A stretch of 64,000 nucleotides of DNA from the NCBI GenBank assembly GCA_020466095.1, contig CM035809.1, positions 3,401,309-3,465,308 of the forward strand. Direction: 5' to 3'. Positions within the stretch are counted from its first letter, which is position 1. Every line of letters starts with the position of its first letter. This DNA comes from Chlorops oryzae. Taxonomy: Eukaryota > Arthropoda > Insecta > Diptera > Chloropidae. The notes below the pieces were generated by a model that was given only the letters and a program-made list of their open reading frames with translations, was not told the origin of the DNA and did not search any database. The position numbers and the translations under genes were made by a program. Of the stretch, positions 20,466-31,454 are shown piece by piece.

Positions 20466-20831
20466 CCCTGCAGGAAATGTCATATGAATCTTACTCTTTC
20501 ATAATGACCGCGTCGACAGTACTTTGACCAGCTATACCCGCCGCAATGCTTTGGCTATAGAATTTAACATTGAGTTGTGATTGAATGTCGACAGTAGACC
20601 GAAAAACTATTGACGAACTAGTGACGTCGGTAGTATTTGTAGACAAAAGGAGTACTTTTTGGCTTTATAAGGAGACACGTTGTTGACATGGCAATAGGAT
20701 GAATATATCTCTTGACGTACAGTTTCTCTAATGACACCGCCTGTAAATTTGTTGACGTTGTCACTAGTTCTCTTGTCTATATTGACATCAATATAGGACT
20801 GGGGCCATATGGCGACAGAATTCCTGCAGGG
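20466..20831. mobile_element. Nested MITE with CCCTGCAGGAA ends
   Basis: CCCTGCAGGAAATGTC and GACAGAATTCCTGCAGGG are inverted termini. AAGCAA flanks both sides (20460-20465 and 20832-20837). Internal short repeats of GTTGACG/CGTCAAC and TCGACAGTA type occur. No ORF is likely to be real; the minus-strand frame 20837-20607 runs out of the element. Confidence 0.75.
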
Positions 20832-20931
20832 AAGCAAAACACTCTGCGCCTATAGTTTGTATGTTTTCTCAGTTCATTTGTATGAATGCATGTACTCGTA
20901 TGCACGAAAAATCTCAAAAATCACTTCGGTT

Positions 20932-21172
20932 CAGTGCCGTAGCAATTCCGTTTTGCGTGGAGGCAAAAATTAGTTTTTTAATTTGCGTGGGGAGGAAAAA
21001 TTATTTTTTTAATTTTAACGTCTATTTTAATTAAAACCACATTACATACACGCTTTCAATGCACGTTTTTTCGATTGTCATTTATTTATTCTCCTTTTCA
21101 ATTTTTTCATGGCAAAAACAAAAATTGCGTGGGGGGGAAACTCCCCCTCTTCCCTAGGTTGCTACGGCACTG
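20932..21172. mobile_element. hAT-type MITE
   Basis: CAGTGCCGTAGCAA and TTGCTACGGCACTG are perfect inverted ends. The 8-bp flanks CTTCGGTT (20924-20931) and CTTCGGTT (21173-21180) are a perfect duplication, the hAT hallmark. The interior carries inverted TTGCGTGGGG/CCCC-rich tracts and no ORF. Confidence 0.9.
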
Positions 21173-21364
21173 CTTCGGTTAGACCTCGTGTCAAAACACG
21201 TCGTCAAAACGAGCATATGAATTGAGTAGCAACGCATTACGCTCTCACAAAAGCCAATGACTAACGAAATCGAAAATCTCTTGCTTTTAGATTTCTCTGG
21301 CTCCTGTGGACATTTTTTTGTTCGTCGTTACGCATCTTGTTAGTTATAAGGTCTTTGCTTGTAC

Positions 21365-22064
21365 CATATCCTGAACTCAACGACATTGTTGTATTTAAAA
21401 AGAAATGAAAACATAAGCCTTATATCCGTTTCACTGAGCCATGAGCAGATAAATCGGCTTCAGGGATGCTATATAAATTTTTGTTGAAAGTCCTAGAGAC
21501 CTGTAAGATGCCAAATATAAGAGAAACTAGACATGATTCATATAATTGATACGAATTCTGAAAAATATATGAGAAATGTTGCTAGACAATTTGATCCCTT
21601 AGACAAGCAATCGTCACACTCCAGCGCATTGAATATCTCGCATTTCAAAAGGATTGCTTCCTATGTTGGCTTTGTAGAAGCTGAGAGGACCAAGACACAG
21701 CATCACGAGTGAACCGTTGACGGTTTTTCATTATTTCTCAATAATTTCATTCAATTTTCAGTTTTTTCCGGTGATTTGAGTGAGTGTTCTATAATTCGAT
21801 TTTCTTCTCAGACAATCAAATATATATAGAAAATAAATATAGATAATCCGAATGAAATATTTTTGTCGTCCTGGAAATAGAAGTGATACTTCAGACTCGT
21901 TGCATTGCAAGGCGGAATGGACTTCAAATATCAATTTTTCTCAAATTAGATTTCATTCTTATCTGCGATAAATAAAACTTTCATTTACTTAATTGAGAAA
22001 AAACATGCGTAATGGTGTATCAAACTCGTGCTTTTAAGTAATTGGAAAATTTTATGTTGTTTAT
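21365..22064. other. AT-rich stretch with no gene seen
   Basis: No ORF, repeat or RNA signal worth naming. Confidence 0.45.
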
Positions 22065-22066
22065 TA

Positions 22067-22688
22067 CACAGAGAAAAAAGTGATCCAGAAAACTGGTTAA
22101 ATCAAAAGGAAAAACATACAAAACGGCTTCAATAAGGAATATTTTTAATTTTAACAATTTTTCTTGTTGGAAAACATAAAGATTTTTCTTTGAATCCTAT
22201 TTCAGATTGAATTGACTTGATAATTTTCAAAAATTGATTTAAATTTAAATTGTTGAATTAACCACGGCCATAATTGAAACGACAAGATAATTTTAAAAAT
22301 AAAAAAAATTTTCAAAAATACCTACAAAAGAAGAAATGTCAAAACAAATTTAATTAACGTTCAAAGCTAATGGCCACAGAGCACTCTACTGAACAGAACC
22401 AAAAAAAAAAAATAAACCATCGGATGGACTTCATCCTATTTTGTCACTCCGTTGTCTTGAGTGATTTCGCAATGCTTAAAAAGTTTTTAGATGAACAAAT
22501 ATATTATATGTCATATTCAATAAAGCAAATGAGAATTATACCGAACGTAAGGAATTGTTAAACACAGTTCCTTTCAAATCAACCAAAAATGTTGTTGACT
22601 CAACTATTTTTTTTTCTGCTCGAAAATCAAAAGGACTGTGAATAACAATGCGCCCTTTTAAAAAAATCATGGTTAATTTCGCTCAGTG
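22067..22688 (+). mobile_element. Non-autonomous DNA element, copy 1 (CACAGAGAAAAA family)
   Basis: It is bounded by TA dinucleotides (22065-22066 and 22689-22690). It begins CACAGAGAAAAAAGTGATCC and ends CGCTCAGTG. The same element lies in reverse at 61931-62382. Matching blocks include AACTGGTTAAATCAAAAGG, GAAGAAATGTCAAAACAAAT and AATAACAATGCGCCC. This copy has about 170 bp more in the middle (about 22425-22600), which underlies a spurious 63-aa ORF. Confidence 0.7.
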
Positions 22689-23388
22689 TAAGGCAAAACG
22701 GGTGAAAAAAAAACACAGAGGCCAAGAAAATACGAAAGAAGACGTTAGGTGCAGCTCAAGCAAAACAAATACTTTAAGAAGTGATTACTCCATTTCTGAC
22801 TTCTATAATCTTCTTAGCTCACAAGCAATCTCATTTTAAGCGAAAAATCGAAGACAAAACAATGCAAAACAACTTTTATTTTACTTAAAGAAAAAAGGAC
22901 GAATCCAAATTTTCATGTTGCTCCTTTTTTTTTTCAATTCGCATCAGTTTCCTATAAACTCGCTTAACTTGAACGTTAAATCCCCAATGCAGCCCTTTTA
23001 TTGAAAACTCCAAAACCAGGACTTGTTGAACACTTTGTTTGTTAAGGTCAAAAGTTAGAGGTCCTTACAATTATGTAAAAGTCAAATCGCATTTAAAATG
23101 CTGTTGAGGAAATTCTGTGCCTTACATTAAATAAACATGTTTCGTTGAGTGAAGCCACCAGATTGTGCAAAAAGCCTTTCAGCCTGCTCGTTTACGGTTT
23201 ATGTGAATAATAGGGCATTTTTAAGGCAACTTTAAGCCTATTGCTCAACACGTTTTTTTCTGAATGGAGAATATTCGTTCAAAGAGCTTAAAAGATTTTA
23301 CGCCATTGAGGCAAAGATATTTCTTGGAAATTAGATTTCGTTGCTGAAAAAATTTTTTCCCTTCAATTGGAAGTTATGTCTGTACTTC
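22689..23388. other. Presumed intron 2 sequence of TkR86C, no gene seen
   Basis: AT-rich sequence following exon 2 in the sense of the gene. No downstream receptor exon (second to seventh transmembrane helices) could be found here or further left. Confidence 0.4.
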
Positions 23389-23530
23389 CCGTAACGATCC
23401 ACAAAACAATACCATTTCCAGCAATTGCAAAAAGCATCAGGCCGAAGATAATGGCCCAAATGGTCTTCTGCTCCCATGGCAACTCATACGGGCGCTTGGC
23501 GATGGAAAAAGGCATTCAGTCAGAAAATCT
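23389..23530 (-). CDS. TkR86C: Tachykinin-like receptor TkR86C, coding exon 2 (TM1), with frame damage
   Basis: Joined in phase after exon 1, this exon reads DFLTECLFPSP, then after a one-base shift RPYELPWEQKTIWAIIFGLM and GNGIVLWIVTG. This is the end of the N-terminal domain and the first transmembrane helix, with the rhodopsin-family GN motif, of the fly TkR86C (NKD) receptor. That receptor is a G-protein-coupled receptor in the neuronal plasma membrane and responds to natalisin/tachykinin-type peptides in Drosophila. The acceptor is TCAATTCCAG before 23530. Two defects are seen: one base is missing after CCATCGCC near 23496, and the expected donor ACGG|GTAAGT reads ACGG|GAAGT at 23388. 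Assembly indels explain both most simply. Exons for TM2-TM7 are not in the window. Confidence 0.85.
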
Positions 23531-23539
23531 CTGGAATTG

Positions 23540-24560
23540 AAGAGTGCAAAAGAGAAAATGAGATGAGATGATTGTTTAATGCTCTGATAATTAAGCATGA
23601 AAAAGATTTCAGCAAAAATAGTCGCCTTTCGTTTTAAATTGTTTTAATTAAATTTCCTGAATTCAAAATACGATAATGAGAATCTCTTTGATATGGCTTC
23701 AGTCTATAATTTTGCTGAATTCTTTCGTTATTTGATCCATAACTAGTACTTTATATTAAGAGTTTGTTCTAAGTGCAGTAGGATTTCCATATTCAGAATA
23801 AAACAAACAAACAATGAAGTATAGGTACCGAAAGAAAATAATAAAATTTTTATTTAAAAGGATTTTCGTTTAACGGCGTCAAGTTTCGTTTTTGAGTTTT
23901 GAATGTGATGTTCAATTGAACTCTTAAGTTTCTACTGCTCACTCAATCACTTTTTGAATAAAGCTACTTTCAAACTTTTCGTCCGTGCACCACACCCACA
24001 CACCTATTTCACCTATTTCTCTCGACCTCACATGTCTACTAAATTCGATTAATTACATTAAACTATTTAAGTGTAAGTTAAATTATGCGGAAATAATTCT
24101 AAGCCAACGGACTCTTTGATAAACAAAATGAGTACCTATGTGAGTATGATAGTAAGAAGTAATGGGTCTGGCCATTTCAAAGAAAATGTTTATTTAAATA
24201 TCGGCTTGAGCGGTTTGTGTGGAATTTTTGACCTTCCCAGTGCTCGGCTTGGAACATTGTTGCACTTGCAGTTAATTTCCCACTCAACTATGGCTTTATT
24301 GCACTCAGTCACCGGAAAAAAGGCCAAATGACTAAGGCTTTATTGCACGGAACCTTAGATGACATTTATCACTTGATACAGAATATTCTCTGATGGGTAT
24401 TTTTCGTCTGAGTTTTTGCGTGCTTTGCCCTTAGACAACTATTTTCCAAATGGTTTCAAAACTTCAAACTTTTTTCTGTGCGTTTCTTGGAGAGGTTTAT
24501 TTTCGCTTGAAATTGCTTTGTCTGACTGATTGAAATGTTTTTGCTTTAAGAGCATATATA
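23540..24560. other. Intron sequence with no gene or repeat recognised
   Basis: AT-rich. The 71-aa frame 24116-24331 (plus) is not recognisable. Confidence 0.4.
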
Positions 24561-24562
24561 AA

Positions 24563-25092
24563 ACAAGTAAGGGTGTTATAGTCAATACCCCGATAATAAA
24601 ATAATAAAATACCCGACACAGATGTTTAAATAATTTTTAAAACACAGCCAAAAGACAGGCCATTAGGGGCCCCATATACCGACTTTTGTTAAATGCCTTT
24701 ATGAAAACCACGCCTTTGCCACGCCTACTCTTCCAAATTTTTGGACTTCTATTTGGATACTTAAATATACCTACGCTCAAATTCTAAGTTTCATTGAAAT
24801 ATTTCGAAAAAGTCCGATTTTGAGGCAGTTTTGGGATTTTTGTGACAGACCCTAGCACTGGAGGTCCCTTTAATAATGGACCGACCAGGGAAAGTTTTTG
24901 GGAGGATGTTTATGGCTACAAAGGAAGCATAAGTGCCAAGTTTCGTTCAAGTCCCATTTGAATTAAAGTAAAAAATTCTATCAAAATATCGTGAAAGCCT
25001 TCGGTTTTAGAGCAGTTTTTGTGACTTTCGTAAGACCCTAGTACTGGAGATACCCGTAATAATAAATGTACGCAAAATCTTCGCCTTTCAAT
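24563..25092 (+). mobile_element. HINE/DINE-1-like element, second family, copy E1 (5' part)
   Basis: It begins ACAAGTAAGGGTGTTATAGTC and AATACCCGACACAG, then GCCCCATATACCGACTTTTG, CACGCCTTTGCCACGCC and CAGACCCTAGCACTGGAGG. It matches 62856-63440. The 3' microsatellite and end are absent; the copy breaks down near 25092, where an inverted partner begins. Confidence 0.7.
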
Positions 25093-25144
25093 AGCCGCTC
25101 TGCTTTTTATGAGTTCTCAAATATTTCCTGATATATGGGTATTC

Positions 25145-25627
25145 TACTAAGACAAAGTCTATATAGAAATGATCAGCGTCACCAAGAGATTCGAATTAGA
25201 CATGTCCGTCCGTCTGTCTGTCTGTCTGTTTGTATACAGTAATCTTATCGAAGGAGTTGAGCTATCTTGAAGAAATTTTGTATGCGTGCTAGCGGAGACA
25301 TGAGTAAGAACAAGTTCGAGAATGGACCCGATCGGACCATTATTAAGGGTACCTCTAGTACTAAGGTCTGTCACAAAAATCCCAAAAATGCCTCAAAAGC
25401 GGACTTTATTGAAATATTTCAATGAAACTTAGAATTTGGGCGTATATATAAGGTTCCGATTAGAGTTCCAAAAAAAATTTGAAAATTGGGCGTGGCAAAA
25501 GGGCGGTTTTCATATATAAACTTAACAAAAGTCGGTATATGGGGCTCCTTATGCCCTTAAACACCTGTTGATATTAAAAATTATGTGTCTGTGCCGGGCA
25601 TTCTATTGTCAGGCTCGCCTGACTATA
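25145..25627 (-). mobile_element. HINE/DINE-1-like element, second family, copy E2 (inverted)
   Basis: Read on the minus strand it begins near 25627 with TATAGTCAGGCGAGCCTGAC (a perfect GTCAGGC/GCCTGAC hairpin). It contains the roughly GCCCATATACCGACTTTTG and ACCCTTAATAATGGTC blocks, and ends beyond an ACAGACAGACGGACGGACATG microsatellite (25200-25240). With E1 it forms a tail-to-tail pair. Its first bases are missing where the 25628-26914 element begins. Confidence 0.7.
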
Positions 25628-26914
25628 TGTACACTAGGGGTGACATAGTGTTGTATGGAGATTCTTAGTAACAAGTTTTCGATACGCTGTAACCTCTTAT
25701 TTTGTGAGGTTTGGTATAAAAATGCATGAGCCCAAAAATGGGGAGGGTGGGGTGTCGGCAAATCGCTCCTCATCGGGGTCAAAGATGGGTTAAAACGAGA
25801 AAAAATCCATGAAAAGCTTTATAACTGTCCCAGAGTCGCTCCTAGAGGGGTAAAATATAGCACCGACCCCCATTATTTTTCTCCCCCAAATATTTTCTCT
25901 GAACAAATATGCCACCTATCTCTCCTCCTTAAGGGGGCTCCCATACAAAAAAAATATTTTTATAAATTTTCCCCCCACCGTCGTAACTAGCCCCAGAGTG
26001 CCCCTAGAGGAGCCAAATGTATGACCGACCCCCATCAACTTTGTCCCCCTAACAGTTTTTTCCAGCATTTTGACACCCTATCTCCCCTCCTTAAGGGGTC
26101 ACCCATACAAAATTACCTTAATTTTATCACAATTTCATACAAAATGGCTGTCACTACAGTCAAACCCCTCCTAGGAGGATGATATATATGATCGACCCCC
26201 ATTATTTTTTTACCCCAAGTATTTGCTTCAAACATACCCACCCTCTATCTCCCCTCCATAGGGGGGTCCCCATACAAAAATAGGCTTAAATTAAAGAAAA
26301 ATGCCTCACGAACTTCAATCTATAATATAGATGCCGTAGGAACAAGAACGAGCATGTTCAGTATACATATATTCGAAAAATTTACAAAATTACCTTTTAA
26401 ACCAGCCTAATATGAAGAATATTGGATTCGTTTTTGGTATGTTTTAATAATATGTTATAATTATTACCTTTTTTTAAAACTGAATTTTGGGTTCCATCCC
26501 CTAACTGGCCAAATAATGACCCTAGTAGAAAAAAATAAATTTTCGATTCAAATGCCGCAAACCTCAATATATGACGAGTTCTTTGAGACTATAACCATTA
26601 AAATCGGTTAGTGGTTTCTATTCATAAAATTAATTCAAAACAAATATTTTTTGAAACGCATTATTCACTGTTTTCACGTTCGTTTCTTAGGTCTTTGCAT
26701 ATCTCTCTCGCTCTGGATGCATGTAAGGACTCGTTTTAACCCATCTTTGACCCCGATGAGGAGCCATTTGCCGACAGCCCTTGCACTAAACTCGTCTCCC
26801 ATCATTTTTGGCTTCATGCGAATTTTTATTACCATTAATTTCATACCACAAAAAAAGAGTGTTACAGCGTATCGAAATCGAAAAGTCGTTGCACTATGCT
26901 ACCCCTAATGTACA
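25628..26914 (-). mobile_element. Unclassified DNA element with ~175-bp TIRs (intact reference copy)
   Basis: TGTACACTAGGGGTGACATAG at the left is inverted at the right (CTATGCTACCCCTAATGTACA). The similarity continues inward for about 175 bp, including TCCTCATCGGGGTCAAAG on both sides. The centre holds three modules with CCCTTAAGGAGG, TATCTCCCCTC and GACCCCCAT. It contains no transposase. It supplies the uninterrupted version of the sequence split at 927-987 and 2052-2712. Superfamily unknown; no convincing target duplication was seen. Confidence 0.75.
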
Positions 26915-29258
26915 CCCATTTACTTTTTTAAATTTTCAACAATAAAAATGCAGTTTTTCGCTTATAACTTTCACATTTGTCATCCGATCATTGAGCGTCC
27001 TGTGGCTAAAATACGAAAAAAATGTTCGCTACGATGCTAGCAATACTGTATATGCCTAATAACTTTTGGATATTCCTAAATTTGCACTGGTTGCTAAGAT
27101 ATGGCTCGTTACAAGTCAAGGACGTAGCGAAAAATGGCCCTTCTGGCAAACTCATAGGAGCCACAATTATAGTCGCAGTTATGCGTGCGTTTAGGCACTT
27201 AAAACTTACGGTCTTCACCAATACCGAATTAGTATAATAACATTGGCTATTTTACGGAATTGAGTTATATTTATTATATTTATATTTATATTCAATAACC
27301 ATCATAGAGCAAAAGAGATTGACTCTTATACTAAGCTCTACTCAATACAATGCAATGGTTTGAAATATGGAGAAATGTAGAGAAAATTTACTTTTTTCAA
27401 ATTTTTGTCATACCTCAAAAAAGGCTACTTAAATCCATCAAACCATTGACCTTTTGTGGTAATGAGGGGTCCACTATAGTGACAAAGTGAAATAACGCAA
27501 CAGAAGAAAATATGGTCGAAACGATGTAACATTGTGTTATTCATACATTAACCTTTTTATTTTAATTTTTTTTATTGCTTCATTTACACAGCACTTCACC
27601 AAGGACAATACAAAAAAGTGTGCTTTGCAAAATCTACACACCAAACGTTAGCTTATTGAGTTTAATTGTTGTTGCTCTTTCACATTAAAATTCTAACTAT
27701 TGAAAAAAACGCGTAATGTAGTTCATAAATAAATCAATATAAATAATTCTTAATCAGATAACAACGTTATATTTATTATAATGAATTGTGTAAATTGTTG
27801 AATGAATAAATATAAAATGAGTCATTAGAACATTTGACTTAATGAAGTTTGTTAAAGCTCAATTGCAATTTAATTTATTGATTGTCTATAGAAGAAAATG
27901 AGTTCATAAAGACTGCGCTTCCACCTCGATACATGCCCGTTACATTATTCAGACTATTTGCTCGTTTCCTTTCGATGTGCAACCATTTTCAGCGTGTTCC
28001 TTTCAATATGACATACAATATGGACGAATTAATAAGTGCTTATTACCTTGTCGAACATGTCAGACCTTCGGTAATTAATTCCCAAATATAATATTTACAG
28101 CTACTGAACATTAACTTATTGACAGCAAATAATAATTGCTTTTCAAGTTTTTACCCAAAAAATCAGTACAAGACAATATCCAACAAATTACTTGTTAGCT
28201 TGTTCGCTTGTTTAACTATCGTAGAAAAGATTATTTCTTAAGTTTCAAAGCTGTTTTAAAACCTCAAATAAGATAGATATAAATTTCTATGACTTGGTTA
28301 GAGAATAAGTTTTACCTACTTTTTGAATCAATCATTTCAGTGTAGAAAATAATTCCTATTTTTAGTTTTTTTTTTTTAAGTGACACTTTTCAATACTTGA
28401 AATTACCGACAGACAAACCGACAGACATGCCAACAGACAGATCAAAGACATATTCATATATAATTTTGTCTTTATCTACACAGTTTAGCTCCAGCAGTTA
28501 CACGAACCGCACTAAACCATAAAACCCTGGGGATAAAAATGCGGTAGATGTCAGACGCAAGATCGAAGTTAATATGTGAACAAAATATGCAAACAGAATA
28601 AAGGCTTCTTTTTCCAATTTCATGGAATTCAATTATGCGCACATGATAGGCATTTCTTTAAATCCCCGACATTCTCACTTTTTTAATTGCAAACTGCAAC
28701 AAACATGCACGAGTTCAAATGCCGCAGCCATCGTGTGGCTCAATTACTATAAATTAGAAATTCCATACAAATTTTTCGTTCCTGAGCTAAAAATAAGACT
28801 CAATAGGAATTTTTATTGCATGATTTCGGACTCCCAATAGTGCAATAATATTCAACACACCCGCACGAATGGCAACAGTTTTCAATCAATTGCGCTTTTG
28901 ATTGTTACTGCTTCCATATATTATTTTCATGGGTTGTCGCGCATGAATTCCTGTGCTATTGAAAACCAGGCACGAATCGAATATGCAAGACCTACATTTG
29001 AATTGGGAAGAAATTTATAAAATATGTTGGAGTATTAACAACCCTTAGAGTCCTTCCATTAATCCTTCCGTTACAATGTTGCAACACAAAATCTCAATAT
29101 TTCAATCAAGAGGAATAAAAATATTCAGTTGGGAAGTTTTTGAATTAATTTCCAGATCTTCTCTTTTTGGGTAAATTTTGCATCTGTTAATTATCCCAGA
29201 TAAATCGCTGTACTCAAACTTAAGGCACCTTAGCCTGACATTGTGCGGATTCTCGAAA
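26915..29258. other. AT-rich intron stretch with no gene seen
   Basis: It contains short ORFs without family resemblance (27022-27237 and 27882-28091 plus; 27221-27006 minus). A degraded GACAGACAAACCGACAGACA microsatellite at about 28408 is probably from an old HINE-like copy. Confidence 0.45.
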
Positions 29259-30561
29259 CCCAAGCGACACAACTTGTCTTTAAACGGTCTTCAAGAGCAC
29301 TCAGAGACAAATTGATGAGAGTTAATGCTCTCAGATAAGCTCTTTGAGCGCTCTTGAAGACCTTCTAAAGACTAAAAGCACGCAAAAAGGCGGGGCTTAG
29401 AGCCTTATGAGAGTTCTTAGAGACTTGACAAAAAATCAAATATCAACAAACCCAACTAACAAAATAGGTCGAAAATAAGTCGATTCGACTGCGTTTAAGG
29501 GCACACTATTTGTTTGACCTGACCTAAATAAAGCAAAATTACGTCCATTCGACGTTGATTCGTCGAAAGTGGGGAATAGAATGGAAGTCGATTGGCAGTA
29601 ATAATAGGGCATAATAAGGCATTTAGTTGTTAAAGTTAGGGAGTTAAGAATGCAGTTCGACCAAAAATAAGTATAAAAGAAGTCAAAAGGACGTCGAAAT
29701 TACGAAATGTTCACCTAAACTGGGCTTATGAATTAAATGAATTCAAGTAGAGAAAAAGAGAAAGATATAGGTATAATAATTTCTTACTTATTAATATGTA
29801 TTTACACATAGTGCAATGAATGAAAGAATGAAAATTCTAGCAACTACTTATGTTATATGAAAAAAAGAATAAATAAAATATGGGTTTTATGGAAAAATAT
29901 TTTCGATTCATAAAACCAAATTATATATGCCAGCTAAGATTTATGGTGAAAGTATTTCTTGCAATTCTGAATTTTTCTCGGGCCATTTCAATTATGAAAA
30001 ATAAAAGAAAATTTTATTTGAAGAAATTTTTTTTTCATACTGAAACAGATTGAGAAGAAGAATTTGCAAACTGAAATACGAAACAAGATGGCAGAACGTA
30101 AACATGGACCACAAAGTCGAATATCCGTGTTTTCTTAACCAAATAGGTCAAATTCACTTTGAAATTTCGACCTATAATTTGGAATGCCCTAATTAAGTAT
30201 TTTAAACTTACAAGTCAAGTTTTTTTATAATAATTTCTTAACTAAAATGACTTATTAAGGCATTTTTCGTTCAAGTAGCCTTATTAGGTCCTTTGTTATT
30301 TATTTTAGTACCAATAAGGTATTCCAACTTATTGAGAAATTCTAGAGAAATTTCGACCTAATTCGGCGTTTTGCCTTTAAATCGCCTTGAAAGTAAATAT
30401 TCCGCCAAAATACTCGACATTTCACAAACACGTGCGTGCAATGTACATTTAGCGCAAATAGAAAGAGATATGGCGTGATGTCATGAAGGAGTTTTTCATG
30501 ACGTGGTTGTTGTCTTGCCTGTGAATCAAGGGAACTTTTGTGTTTTATTTTTATATTTGAA

Positions 30562-30694
30562 GAGCTTAGGAACAAAAGGTGACATTTACACTTTTTATTT
30601 TTGTGAGTAAATTGAGAAAATAAATATAAAAAAGTAACTTTTTGCCCCAGAAGCAGCTTTTCAAGCTCAAATGTCACCGTTTGTTCCTAAGCTC
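30562..30694. mobile_element. Palindromic MITE
   Basis: GAGCTTAGGAACAAAAGGTG on the left and CACCGTTTGTTCCTAAGCTC on the right, with a further AAAGTAAC/TTTAC-type inner pairing. A 111-aa minus-strand frame overlaps it (30677-30342) but is not a gene. Confidence 0.65.
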
Positions 30695-30869
30695 CTCATT
30701 TAAGTAACGATTTAATTAAAAAATCCTATTTTTTTGTTGTATTTTACGCCGAGCTTTAACTAAATCGAGTTTTGGTCCCGGTCAACAAACTGGGCATATA
30801 TTTATGTTTGAATTAATGCATAAAAAACTCAAAACTTTTTACTTTGGAAAATAAAAAATGTATTCTCTT

Positions 30870-30870
<1 letters not shown>

Positions 30871-30907
<37 letters not shown>

Positions 30908-30909
30908 GG
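30871..30909 (+). repeat. (GACA)n microsatellite
   Basis: About ten GACA units ending in GACGGACA. It is the tract type found inside HINE-like elements, so this may be the remnant of one (about 30780-30960). Confidence 0.85.
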
Positions 30910-31323
30910 ACAAATGAACAGAAGGAGGGGCATACTTAAATATAAGCTTAATATAAAAAGGGCGTAACATGCATTTTCAGTATTTTACAGGAAAAAAAAA
31001 CTGAATAAAAGAGGAAGATTTGTAGTTTTGACTTTTTGAATGTAGTTTTTATAAGAAAGTGTAAGTAATTGAATACTGTAAAATTGTTTAACCATTTTAT
31101 ATTTCCCATAAAACTGTTTTCGGTTTAAAATGTAATCCTTCAAAATATTTGTGCATTTCAAATTGAATTTTTAGTCGAAATGAATTCAGATTCTAGAGCA
31201 TGCCTGTATATGATATGACCATCTACGAAATTCATTTATATTAAGCTAACGATATGTCTTTTTTACTCTATAGAAAAATATTGAAAACATTACCTACTAT
31301 TTTCAAAAAAGAAAAACATTAAG

Positions 31324-31454
31324 GGGTCTCATGCAAAACATTTTCACCGTGTAAACTGAGTTAAGTAAGTAAAAAAGTCAAAATTTCATACAAAATTTGA
31401 CAGTTTTATTAACTTTTCTCAGTTTACACGGTGTAGCTGTGTTCCATGAGGACC
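31324..31454. mobile_element. MITE with ~45-bp TIRs
   Basis: GGTCTCATGCAAAACA and CACCGTGTAAACTGAGTTAA on the left are inverted on the right as TTTTCTCAGTTTACACGGTG and TGTGTTCCATGAGGACC. It has no ORF. Confidence 0.75.

Larger units (their letters stand above)
20176..21357. mobile_element. Non-autonomous DNA element hosting two nested MITEs
   Basis: CAAAGACCTTATAACTAAAA (20176) is inverted at the right end (TTAGTTATAAGGTCTTTG, ending 21357). CGTAACGAC/GTCGTTACG lies further inside. The flanks CTTGTAC (20169-20175) and CTTGTAC (21358-21364) are a perfect 7-8-bp duplication, which suggests hAT or a related group. Its own sequence is about 570 bp; the rest is the insertions at 20466-20831 and 20932-21172. 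It has no transposase. Confidence 0.8.
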
